Assembly: GCA_012517315.1 (NCBI GenBank)
Contig: JAAYVE010000017.1
Span: 62,001 to 126,000 of the forward strand
DNA: 64,000 bases
DNA from: Deltaproteobacteria bacterium
GTDB lineage: Bacteria; Desulfobacterota; Syntrophobacteria; Syntrophobacterales; Syntrophobacteraceae
Direction of reading: 5' to 3'
The position numbers and the translations under genes are program-made. Under the pieces are notes generated by a model. That model did no database searches. It worked only from the letters and a program-made list of their open reading frames with translations, and was not told where the DNA came from. Shown in pieces: positions 1-7,719 of the stretch (its first letter is position 1; every line of letters begins with the position of its first letter).

Positions 1-1
1 C

Positions 2-301
2 ATCGCCCGTTTTGAGCCGTCACCGCTCCTGGATCAGTACACGCGGCACGGCATTCTCCCGTCGCAGAGAGTCGGAACCCCTGTCGTGAAGATCGATCCC
101 GCCTACTTTCGCCCCACCGAGGTGGATACGCTCATCGGAGATGCCAGGAAGGCGAAATCGGTCTTGGGATGGGAGCCGAGCGTGACTTTCCCGGAACTGG
201 TGAGGGAGATGGTTGCCTGCGACCTGAACGAAAGTGTTCGAGAGAGCATCTGCAGGCGTGACGGCTTCCCTTTGCCTGCCAGTTGTGAGGCGGGTATGTG
301 A
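2..301 (+). CDS. gmd: GDP-mannose 4,6-dehydratase, C-terminal fragment (runs off window start)
   Basis: Frame 2 is open from the first bases to the TGA at 299-301, so this is the 3' end of a gene that begins outside the window. The visible ~99 residues contain the signature of the GDP-mannose 4,6-dehydratase C-terminus: [19 protein letters not shown] followed by [17 protein letters not shown]. This enzyme (extended SDR family) converts GDP-mannose to GDP-4-keto-6-deoxymannose. The next gene, 58 bp downstream, is the partner GDP-fucose synthase, so the pair makes GDP-L-fucose for surface polysaccharide. The first ~28 visible residues diverge from the usual family sequence just before this block. 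The N-terminal Rossmann fold and catalytic residues are not visible. Confidence 0.88.
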   Translation: MARFEPSPLLDQYTRHGILPSQRVGTPVVKIDPAYFRPTEVDTLIGDARKAKSVLGWEPSVTFPELVREMVACDLNESVRESICRRDGFPLPASCEAGM

Positions 302-358
302 CGGTTGCTGCCGAAAGCCAAGAGTTTCTCCTCCATATGGGGATATCCGGATCAAAAC

Positions 359-1411
359 ATGGACAAGCATTCAAGAATTTATGTGGCTGGACACCGGGGT
401 CTCGCCGGATCCGCCATTTTGCGACGCCTGAAGGGCGGGGGCTATGTTAATGTCTTGGGCCGCACTCACCGGGAGTTGGATCTCTGCAGTGCCCACGATG
501 TCCAGCGATTCTTTGCCGATGAGCGACCAGAGTGGGTCTTTCTCGCGGCGGCCAGGGTGGGCGGGATCTATGCCAACAGCCGGTTTCCCGTGGATTTTCT
601 TCTGGAGAACCTGAAGATTCAGAACAACGTGATGGAGGCCGCCTGGCAATTCGGCGTCAATGGACTCCTTTTTCTGGGCAGCTCCTGCATCTACCCCCGG
701 AACGCTCCCCAACCCATCATGGAGGAATCTCTTCTCACAGGTCCACTCGAGCCCACCAACCAACCGTACGCCATTGCCAAAATCGCCGGCATCGAACTGT
801 GTGAAGCGTTCAACCGGCAGTATGGTACCCGTTTCCTGAGCGTGATGCCCACGAATCTTTATGGGCCCAATGACCACTACGACTTGGAGCACTCCCATGT
901 GCTCCCGAGCCTCATCAGGAAGTTCCATCTTGCCCATTTGGCCCATCGGGGAGACTGGGAAGCCATCCGACTTGATGAAGCCAGGCATGGCCTCATTCCT
1001 GGTGACGTGCTCGAGGGTTTGCGAAAGTCTCCGCCGTTGGTGCGCCTCTGGGGAAGCGGGGAACCGCGCCGCGAATTTCTTCATGCGGATGATCTGGCCG
1101 ACGCCTGCGTTTTTCTCATGGAGAGAATGGACGAGGTCTTCTCCCGGAGTTCCCTCTTTCCAGACGGGCGCCATGTGCTGAATATCGGTTGCGGGGTCGA
1201 CCTGAGTGTTCGTGAACTGGCCGCGCTGGTGGCAGATTCGGTGGGTTTTCAGGGGGCTGTGGAATGGGATCGGAGCAAGCCCGATGGAACACCCCGAAAA
1301 CTCCTCAACATCGACCGGCTCTCCAGCATGGGTTGGCGCAGCAGGATCAGTTTGACAGAAGGGATTCGGCGAACGGTTGAGGACTATGGGCGAGTTGGCG
1401 ACTTTGAGTAG
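359..1411 (+). CDS. fcl: GDP-L-fucose synthase (GDP-4-keto-6-deoxymannose 3,5-epimerase-4-reductase)
   Basis: An extended SDR enzyme that epimerises and reduces the Gmd product to GDP-L-fucose with NADPH. From the ATG at 359 (350 aa) the nucleotide-binding glycine motif VAGHRGLAGS lies at residues 9-18. The catalytic residues fall at S108 (GSSCIYP), Y137 and K141 (YAIAK), within one position of E. coli Fcl. A frame extension to a TTG at 305 exists, but it adds residues the family lacks. Compared with the usual ~320 aa it carries about 25 extra residues near 205-230 (around RGDWEAIRLDEARHG), a substrate-domain insertion. It lies directly downstream of gmd, so the two are probably co-transcribed. 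Confidence 0.93.
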   Translation: MDKHSRIYVAGHRGLAGSAILRRLKGGGYVNVLGRTHRELDLCSAHDVQRFFADERPEWVFLAAARVGGIYANSRFPVDFLLENLKIQNNVMEAAWQFGVNGLLFLGSSCIYPRNAPQPIMEESLLTGPLEPTNQPYAIAKIAGIELCEAFNRQYGTRFLSVMPTNLYGPNDHYDLEHSHVLPSLIRKFHLAHLAHRGDWEAIRLDEARHGLIPGDVLEGLRKSPPLVRLWGSGEPRREFLHADDLADACVFLMERMDEVFSRSSLFPDGRHVLNIGCGVDLSVRELAALVADSVGFQGAVEWDRSKPDGTPRKLLNIDRLSSMGWRSRISLTEGIRRTVEDYGRVGDFE

Positions 1412-1453
1412 ATTTGCTCGTCTTGCGTGTATGGATGGACGTTCTTCTGTGGT

Positions 1454-2284
1454 ATGATTCTGCATCGGAAGATGGATGGGCCCGCGGCCATGAAAAGTGC
1501 AGCACCGAACATGTCCCTGAAATCTCTGAACAAGGCATACCAGACCGATTATTCACGGTTCCTGCCGGGAGCCATGTATAACGTGGATCAAAGACGGCAG
1601 AAGGCGAAAAAGATACTTGCTGTGCTTGCCGATGCCCTGAACGGAAAAATGGCTGGTCTCAGGGTCGTTGATGTCGGATGTTCCACTGGGATCATGACAG
1701 CGTTCATGGCCGGCCATTTCGGCATGACCGTGGGATTGGACATCGACAAGGAGGCGTTGGCGTACGCCGCGGCAAGGCACGGGTCACAAGGCCTCTTTTT
1801 CGTAAACAGCGACGCCCTGCATCTACCGGTGGCGGACGAAAGTTTCGACGTGGCGGTCTGCGCCCATGTCTATGAACATGTACCGGATGCGGAGCAAATG
1901 ATGGGAGAAATCCGACGGGTTTTGAAACCCGGTGGGCTCTGTTTCTTTTCCGCCGGAAACCGCCTCAGCTGGATGGAACCCCATTATCAGCTCCCACTCC
2001 TCTCCGCTATCCCCAAGCCTCTCGCCCATCGCTACGTGAGATTTATGGGAAGAGGTGAGGAATACTACGAAAAACACCTCACTTACTGGGGACTCAGGCG
2101 ACTGCTTTCCGGATTTCACGTGACGGACTACACGGCGAAGATCATCCACGACCCGGAGAGCTATGCCGCAACAGACGTTTGCCCTCCCGGCTCTAGAAGG
2201 CAGAGTCTGGCAAAGTTGCTCTGCCGTGTCGCTCATTGGTTGAACCCCACCTATGTCTTTATCCTCCGCAAAGATACGCCCTAA
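1454..2284 (+). CDS. SAM-dependent class I methyltransferase
   Basis: About 276 aa from the ATG at 1454. The start is uncertain: a GTG at 1427 and ATGs at 1472, 1490 and 1511 are in frame, and none has a strong ribosome-binding site. Motif I reads VVDVGCSTGIM, the acidic ribose-binding position is in GLDIDKE, and motif IV/V reads ESFDVAVCAHVYEHVP followed by EIRRVLKPGG, typical of the Methyltransf_11/25 Rossmann fold. The C-terminal ~100 residues (WMEPHYQLPLLSAIPK onward) are of a kind often seen in methyltransferases of polysaccharide or lipid-linked sugar loci. Its position after gmd-fcl suggests a sugar or lipid substrate, but this is inference. Confidence 0.85.
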   Translation: MILHRKMDGPAAMKSAAPNMSLKSLNKAYQTDYSRFLPGAMYNVDQRRQKAKKILAVLADALNGKMAGLRVVDVGCSTGIMTAFMAGHFGMTVGLDIDKEALAYAAARHGSQGLFFVNSDALHLPVADESFDVAVCAHVYEHVPDAEQMMGEIRRVLKPGGLCFFSAGNRLSWMEPHYQLPLLSAIPKPLAHRYVRFMGRGEEYYEKHLTYWGLRRLLSGFHVTDYTAKIIHDPESYAATDVCPPGSRRQSLAKLLCRVAHWLNPTYVFILRKDTP

Positions 2285-2630
2285 CGCCTGGCGGGGTCCG
2301 AATTTTTCCCTCGTGGATGCTTGGTTCCTCCTTTCTCGAAGTGGGTCGTTGAAAAGTCGGTTCTCCAAGCCTTGCGGACTGAGGCAACAGGCCAACAGAG
2401 GCATTACCTCCATCCAGCCTCTTTCTGTATGGAACCATGCGTAGAAGTCGCCTTTCCCAGGATGGACCCTGTCGGTACATCTCCTTAGTTCCTGGAAATG
2501 ATGCTCAAATTCAGTCGCCGTTCTTGAGTTCCTCAAGGGTGGCGTGTTAATTTTGCAGACTGCGGTTCATCGGTTTCATGCAATTTTGGGATTTCAGAAG
2601 GGCGATCAGACGGAGAAAAGGTCCATTTGC
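2285..2630. other. Intergenic region between methyltransferase and ispG
   Basis: No convincing gene. A short inverted repeat AGAGGC (2397-2402) / GCCTCT (2417-2422) is followed by a few T residues and could be a weak terminator for the upstream gene. The ispG ribosome-binding site (GGAGAAAAGG, 2612-2621) lies at the end. I see no clear promoter hexamers. Confidence 0.5.
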
Positions 2631-3704
2631 ATGTATTCAAGACGCCATTCGAAGCAGATTCACCTGGCAGGTGTGCCCATCGGCGGGGGGGCGCCCGTTG
2701 TGGTCCAGTCCATGACCAATACGGACACTCGGGACTGGAAGGCCACGGTCGCCCAAATCGGGCGCCTCGAGGATGCAGGGTGTGAGGTGGTCCGTGTGGC
2801 GGTCCCCGATGAGGAAGCCGTAAAACAGATCCCTCGCATCAAGGAGGCCATCGGGATTCCCCTCGTCGCCGACATTCACTTCGACCATCGCTTGGCCCTT
2901 GGGGCTTTGAGAGCGGGTGTGGACGGCCTGCGCCTGAATCCTGGAAACATCGGGGGGCCGGAGAAGGTGCGCAAGGTGGTGACGCTGGCGAAGGAACGCC
3001 AGGTGCCTATCCGCATAGGGGTGAACAGCGGGTCCGTCGAAAAGGAAATTCTCGCCCGATACGGGCACCCTACCCCCGAAGCCATGGTGGAAAGTGCTCT
3101 CAAGCACATCCGTATTTTCGAGGAAAACGATTTCGATCTCATCAAGGTTTCCCTGAAATCCTCGGACGTCCTCACCACCCTGGAAGCCTACCGGTTGCTC
3201 GCCTCAAAGACGGACTATCCCCTTCACCTGGGGGTGACGGAGGCGGGAACTCTCGTGGACGGAGCGGTCAAGTCGGCCCTGGGCATCGGGATGCTCCTCT
3301 ACGAGGGCATCGGGGATACCCTGCGTGTCTCGCTCACCCGGGACCCCGAAGACGAAATCCCTGTCGCCTACAGCATCCTGCGAGCCCTCAAGTTGCGAAA
3401 CCGGGGCGTTGAGCTCATCAGTTGTCCCACCTGCGGCCGCACGGAAGTGGGTCTCATATCCCTGGTGGAAGAGGCGGAGCGGATGCTCAGGAAGATCCGC
3501 ACCCCCCTCAAGGTGGCCATCATGGGTTGCGTGGTGAACGGCCCCGGGGAGGCCCGTGAAGCCGACGTGGGTATTGCAGGGGGCCGGGGAAGCGGTATTC
3601 TCTTCAAGAAGGGGGAAAGGGTTGAGAAGGTGCCCGAGGGGGAGTTGCTGAGAAGACTGATGATTGAAGTGGAGCGTCTGACGGGGGAATCGATTCTGGA
3701 ATGA
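2631..3704 (+). CDS. ispG: 4-hydroxy-3-methylbut-2-en-1-yl diphosphate synthase (GcpE)
   Basis: Penultimate step of the MEP (non-mevalonate) isoprenoid pathway: reductive ring opening of MEcPP to HMBPP by a [4Fe-4S] enzyme. Start ATG 2631 follows GGAGAAAAGG with about 9 nt spacing; the 357-aa length matches the family. N-terminal TIM-barrel motifs include VVVQSMTNTDT and RLNPGNIG. The cluster ligands are C265 and C268 (SCPTCGR) and C300 (MGCVVNGPGEA), with the conserved Glu at 307. The stop overlaps the start of the following rel gene (ATGA at 3701-3704), so the two are translationally coupled. Isoprenoid supply also links it to the UbiA and squalene-hopene cyclase genes in this window. Confidence 0.96.
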   Translation: MYSRRHSKQIHLAGVPIGGGAPVVVQSMTNTDTRDWKATVAQIGRLEDAGCEVVRVAVPDEEAVKQIPRIKEAIGIPLVADIHFDHRLALGALRAGVDGLRLNPGNIGGPEKVRKVVTLAKERQVPIRIGVNSGSVEKEILARYGHPTPEAMVESALKHIRIFEENDFDLIKVSLKSSDVLTTLEAYRLLASKTDYPLHLGVTEAGTLVDGAVKSALGIGMLLYEGIGDTLRVSLTRDPEDEIPVAYSILRALKLRNRGVELISCPTCGRTEVGLISLVEEAERMLRKIRTPLKVAIMGCVVNGPGEAREADVGIAGGRGSGILFKKGERVEKVPEGELLRRLMIEVERLTGESILE

Positions 3705-5869
3705 ACCCGATGGGGACTTTGAGGTTTTTCGAAATCGTCGACCGGCTCCTGGAGTACCACCCCAAGGCCAACATCGCCCTGGTGGAGAAAGCCTACGTGT
3801 TTGCGGCGAAGATGCACGGCGGCAAGCTCCGGAACCGTGAGACCCGCTACCTGGACCATCCTATTGCCGTCGCAGGTATTCTCACCCAGATGCAACTCGA
3901 TGAGGAGAGCATTGCGGCGGCCTTGATCCACAATGTCTTGCTCTACCAGTTGACGGAGTACGAGGAACTGGTGGAGGAATTCGGTGATCATGTAGCGGGA
4001 TTGGTCCAGGGGCTGACCAAGCTCAGCCGTTTGGATTTCAGCAACCGCAGAGACCGCCAGGCGGAATATGTCCGCAAGATGATCCTCGCCGTCTCACAAG
4101 ACATTCGTGTGGTGCTGGTGAAACTGGCGGACCGCCTCCACGAAGTGAGAAACCTGAGGTGTAGGGAATCGGAGGATCAAAAGCTCCTTGCACAGGAGAT
4201 TCTCAACATTTACGCGCCACTTTCGGCCCGCCTAGGAATCGACTGGTTGAAAAGGGAACTGGAGGACCAGGCATTCCGCTGTCTGGAACCGGAGGCGTAC
4301 GATGAAATCGAGGGGGGGTTAGCCAAGACGGAGGAATATCGCCGGCGTTACGTGGGCGAGGTCATGGGGATCCTCTCCGCGGAGATGCAGGAATACGGGA
4401 TCAAGGGACGCTTGAGCGGTCGAGCGAAGCACCTTTACAGCATCTACCAGAAGATGATCCGTCAGAACGTGGACCTGCAGAAGGTCTACGACGTCATCGC
4501 CTTTCGCATCATTGTGGACACGGTCAAGGCTTGCTACGAAGCCCTGGGAATGGTTCACGATCTCTGGAAGCCAGTCCCCGGGCGTTTCAAGGATTACATC
4601 GCAAAGCCCAAGTCCAACATGTACCAGTCCCTTCACACCACGGTGATCGGCCCTCGGGGAGAAAGGATGGAAATCCAGATCAGAACCGAGGAGATGAACA
4701 CCATCGCCGACGAGGGGATTGCCGCCCACTGGCTTTACAAGGAAAAGGCCCCGGTCGGGAAAGTCGCCCAGGAGGAGAGTCAGCGGTTTTCCTGGTTGAG
4801 GGAACTCCTGGAGTGGAACAAGGAGTGGCGGGACCCCAAGACCCTCTTCGATGCCATGAAGCTGGACCTCTATCCCGACGAGGTTTACGTCTTCACTCCC
4901 AACGGCGACGTCAAGGCGCTCCCTAGGGGAGCCACACCGGTGGACTTCGCTTATGAGGTCCACACGGAGGTGGGGCACCGGTGTGTCGGGGCGAGAGTCA
5001 ACGGCAAAATTGTCCCCTTGAAGCAGGAACTCCAGAACGGGGATACCATCGAAATCCTCACATCCGCCAACCACCGCCCGAGTAAGGACTGGCTGAAGTT
5101 CGTCAAGAGTTCCAAGGCCATCAACCGCATCCGGCAGTGGATCAAGGCGGAGGAACGGGAACGGTCCATCGCGGTCGGCAAGGAACTGTGTGATAAGGAA
5201 TTCAGGAAAAAAGGCTTGAACTTTGCCAATTTCATGAATTCACCTGAGCTTGTCGATGTGGCTAGGGCTTTCTCCCTCAAGACGGTGGACGATCTGCTGG
5301 CCGGGATCGGTTACAGCAAGATCACCCCCCTGCAAGTGCTGGGCAGGCTTCCATCTGTGGCCCAGGAGGAGGAACCGGCTCCCAGGGAACCTGTCTTCCC
5401 CACGGAGAAGCGCAAATCCCGGTCTGCTGACGATGGGATCCTGGTGAGAGGCGTCGAGGACGTCATGACCCGCATGGCCAGGTGCTGCAATCCTTTGCCG
5501 GGCGAACCCATCGTGGGTTACATCACCCGAGGACGGGGCATCACGGTTCACCGGCAATCCTGCAAAAACCCGGACCGGGGAGACGCAGACAGGAAGATCG
5601 ACGTTCAGTGGGATACGGGGGCAGAGCAAACCTTCCCGGTGGATATCAAGGTTCTCCTGTCGGGAGGCAAGGGAATGCTGGCGTCCGTCAGCAAGGTATT
5701 GGGGCAGATGGACGTGAACGTTGTGGATGTCAAGACCCATGGGCAGAGCAAGGACCACACCGTCTGCCACCTCAGGGTCGAAGTGAAGGACAGCAAGCAT
5801 CTTCAGAGGGTCATGGCCGCTTTGGCAGGAGAAAAGGGGGTCTACCGGGTGCAACGAGGAGTAGACTGA
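3701..5869 (+). CDS. rel: RelA/SpoT-family (p)ppGpp synthetase with degenerate hydrolase domain
   Basis: 722 aa with the full long-RSH layout: HD region (~25-200), synthetase (~235-350), TGS (~390-450), helical, zinc-finger-like (~585-625, RCCNPLPG...C) and ACT (~645-722). The synthetase looks active: RAKHLYSIYQKM G-loop, D264, the RFKD motif (295-298, the RXKD type of bifunctional enzymes) and NMYQSLHT. The hydrolase looks dead: H53 and H77 remain, but the HDxxED motif reads HNVLLY (D78N, E81L, D82Y) and the conserved Asn148 is Glu. The prediction is a ppGpp-making enzyme that cannot degrade ppGpp. Translation is coupled to ispG by a 4-bp overlap. If this is the only long RSH, a separate hydrolase must exist elsewhere. 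Confidence 0.92.
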   Translation: MNPMGTLRFFEIVDRLLEYHPKANIALVEKAYVFAAKMHGGKLRNRETRYLDHPIAVAGILTQMQLDEESIAAALIHNVLLYQLTEYEELVEEFGDHVAGLVQGLTKLSRLDFSNRRDRQAEYVRKMILAVSQDIRVVLVKLADRLHEVRNLRCRESEDQKLLAQEILNIYAPLSARLGIDWLKRELEDQAFRCLEPEAYDEIEGGLAKTEEYRRRYVGEVMGILSAEMQEYGIKGRLSGRAKHLYSIYQKMIRQNVDLQKVYDVIAFRIIVDTVKACYEALGMVHDLWKPVPGRFKDYIAKPKSNMYQSLHTTVIGPRGERMEIQIRTEEMNTIADEGIAAHWLYKEKAPVGKVAQEESQRFSWLRELLEWNKEWRDPKTLFDAMKLDLYPDEVYVFTPNGDVKALPRGATPVDFAYEVHTEVGHRCVGARVNGKIVPLKQELQNGDTIEILTSANHRPSKDWLKFVKSSKAINRIRQWIKAEERERSIAVGKELCDKEFRKKGLNFANFMNSPELVDVARAFSLKTVDDLLAGIGYSKITPLQVLGRLPSVAQEEEPAPREPVFPTEKRKSRSADDGILVRGVEDVMTRMARCCNPLPGEPIVGYITRGRGITVHRQSCKNPDRGDADRKIDVQWDTGAEQTFPVDIKVLLSGGKGMLASVSKVLGQMDVNVVDVKTHGQSKDHTVCHLRVEVKDSKHLQRVMAALAGEKGVYRVQRGVD

Positions 5870-5870
5870 C

Positions 5871-5909
5871 CTGCCCCCGGCAGGGAAAAGAGGGGATTGC
5901 CGGGGGCAG
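5871..5909 (+). terminator. Perfect 12-bp inverted repeat after rel
   Basis: CTGCCCCCGGCA (5871-5882) pairs perfectly with TGCCGGGGGCAG (5898-5909) across a 15-nt loop, starting one base after the rel stop codon. There is no downstream T-run, so it is either a factor-assisted terminator or a 3'-end stabilising stem. It also lies near the end of the convergent gene at 6008. Confidence 0.55.
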
Positions 5910-6007
5910 GAACGGGGAATGGCAAGGGGAAGGGGTCGAGGGCAGCATCTAGACATCAGAGCCGGGACAGTCCCCTTTGAGAAGGCAACTGAATCGGCGC
6001 CAACTCC

Positions 6008-6292
6008 TCAGTAAGAATACACCGTATATTTTTCCGGGGACTTCAGGAGCTTGTTCAATTCCTCCTGGATCTTCTTCCGGTCCGGATTGGCGTTCCATGC
6101 CTGCCAATCTTGGATGCTGTTCCAGGTCCCGATAACGAGGAACTTGCTGGGGTCGTTAATGTCTCTCAGTGTCTCCCCGGTGATGTAGCCTTTTTGCATC
6201 ATTGCCTTGGCACGCAGTTGCATGAGCAGTTGGTGAAGCTTGAGGTCGTTACCTGGTTGGATCTCCCTTTCGATGAATACGCGAATCGCCAT
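6008..6292 (-). CDS. Antibiotic biosynthesis monooxygenase (ABM) domain protein
   Basis: A 94-aa single-domain protein reading leftwards. It shows the ferredoxin-like ABM/YgiN pattern: an N-terminal strand AIRVFIEREIQPG, a helix ending in GYITGETLRD, then FLVIGTWNSIQDWQAW with the conserved W-x8-W. Members are small dimeric haem-degrading or quinol-oxidising enzymes, or proteins of unknown role; the substrate cannot be told here. The start is set by GGAGGTAA just upstream of the ATG at 6292. A possible promoter on the same strand is TTGACG (6396-6391), 17 bp, TAACAG (6373-6368). Neighbours give no functional clue. Confidence 0.75.
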   Translation of the reverse strand: MAIRVFIEREIQPGNDLKLHQLLMQLRAKAMMQKGYITGETLRDINDPSKFLVIGTWNSIQDWQAWNANPDRKKIQEELNKLLKSPEKYTVYSY

Positions 6293-7090
6293 GGCTTACC
6301 TCCGTAATGTGTGTGATGAAATACAGCCCGAACTGGTAAATGGTAAGTGTCCGACCTTTGATGCAAACTGTTACCACCAGATCTCGAACCCGTCAATGAA
6401 AAAGCTGGAAAGGGATTTGGCCGGAAAGCTCCCGGCTGAGCCGGAGTCTTTCGTTTGGGAAGCCTTCACGTCCAGAAAAAGGATTGTTTTTCAGGATCTC
6501 TCCCTTTAGAATGGCCCAAATTCTCCATTGACTGGTTTGAAGCTGTTTCGGTGGGCCGTCCGACGGTCTTTCCGGTTATCGATATGGTCTGCATCGCCTT
6601 GGTTGCGATCTCCCTCCGGCATTCGTTTGTCATCTTCATATCTCGTGGAGTGGCCTCACCTCAGCGACAACACCCGTCCGAGGGGGGCCCGATGAAAAGC
6701 ACACAGCGGGAAAAAAGTGTTTTCGCCGGTCTGAAAGGGGGTGATGCCGCGTTGCGCGGGAGTTGTTGAAGTCGGCTGGACCCTGAGGGTGTCTCACAAG
6801 TTCCAACGCTGGTCCATCCTAAATGGCGGGCGAGATCTTTGTGGGGAGAATCGGAATCGCAGCATCTCCTATAGTGGGCACGGCGGAGTCGACGGGTACA
6901 TGGCCCTGAGCCGCACGCCTTTGACCGCGTCTTCGCACGAGGGAGGCGATCTTGCATCCGTCCCCTGAGAGCATGGTCGTGGGAGTCCGGAAATCGCTGT
7001 GAGAGCCTTTCGAAGGGTTCCTGAAGGTTGAGAGGGAAATGGAGCTTCTTTCGGCGTGTTTTGGAACAATCATCAGGAGGAGGAAAGAGC
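6293..7090. other. ~800 bp without a convincing gene, upstream of HU
   Basis: Small open frames exist on both strands, but they lack ribosome-binding sites and have atypical composition. The left ~100 bp carries a putative leftward promoter for the ABM gene. The right end carries the AGGAGGAGG ribosome-binding site for HU. The middle could hold the HU promoter and leader or an untranslated RNA; I recognise no known RNA family. Confidence 0.4.
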
Positions 7091-7363
7091 ATGACCAAGG
7101 CAGATCTGGTTTCAAGAATCGCCGCCTCTGAAGGCATCACCAAGGCCCAGGCGGAAAAAGCCGTCGAGGGATTCGTGGCCGCTGTTGCCGAAGCTCTCTC
7201 CCAGGGAGACAAGGTGACCCTGGTGGGATTCGGCACGTTCAGTGTAGGGAACCGGTCCGCACGGGAGGGGCGAAACCCGAGGACCGGTGCCAAGATCAAA
7301 ATTCCCGCATCCAAGGTGGTAAAATTCAAGCCAGGCAAGGGGCTGAGCGAAAAAGTCAAGTGA
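7091..7363 (+). CDS. hup: DNA-binding protein HU
   Basis: 90 aa, exactly the family length. It begins [10 protein letters not shown], contains the conserved core [11 protein letters not shown] and the DNA-binding beta-arm [18 protein letters not shown], and ends [17 protein letters not shown] is a dimeric nucleoid protein that bends and compacts DNA. The start at 7091 is fixed by the strong Shine-Dalgarno AGGAGGAGG (7075-7083). It stands alone, with long noncoding stretches on both sides, as is common for hup genes. Confidence 0.96.
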   Translation: MTKADLVSRIAASEGITKAQAEKAVEGFVAAVAEALSQGDKVTLVGFGTFSVGNRSAREGRNPRTGAKIKIPASKVVKFKPGKGLSEKVK

Positions 7364-7719
7364 GTGCGGGAGGAAGAGCAAAGAATCGACTGCGTTGATG
7401 TGCCAAGGGAGTGGAGAAAGGCCTGGTGGAGACTTCATGGGAAGTGGGGGTAGCAGGCAAGTGAGCATGGCCTCTGTGAAAAAATGAACCGTCTTCACCA
7501 GGCTCTCGAAGAAGCCCGCCGAGGCTCCTGCAGGTTTTTGCCGCCCGGGTGCGGTCCTCCTCAGGGACCACACCGTCTTGATTTTCCCGAATCGAGCACC
7601 ATATGCATCGGTGGTTCGCCGCCCGTTTCTCTGCCGGGGCGGTCTTGTCGACGGTGTGGCTTCTGAAGGGTCCCCGTCCGGTGAAGCCGGGGGCCGAGCA
7701 TCCCCGCGAGGATTTCATA
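7364..7719. other. Intergenic region between HU and aconitase
   Basis: 356 bp. A 60-codon open frame at 7484-7666 has no ribosome-binding site and no recognisable similarity. The aconitase frame remains open upstream to 7603, but the conserved N-terminus begins at 7720. No clear terminator with a T-run was found after hup. Confidence 0.4.
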
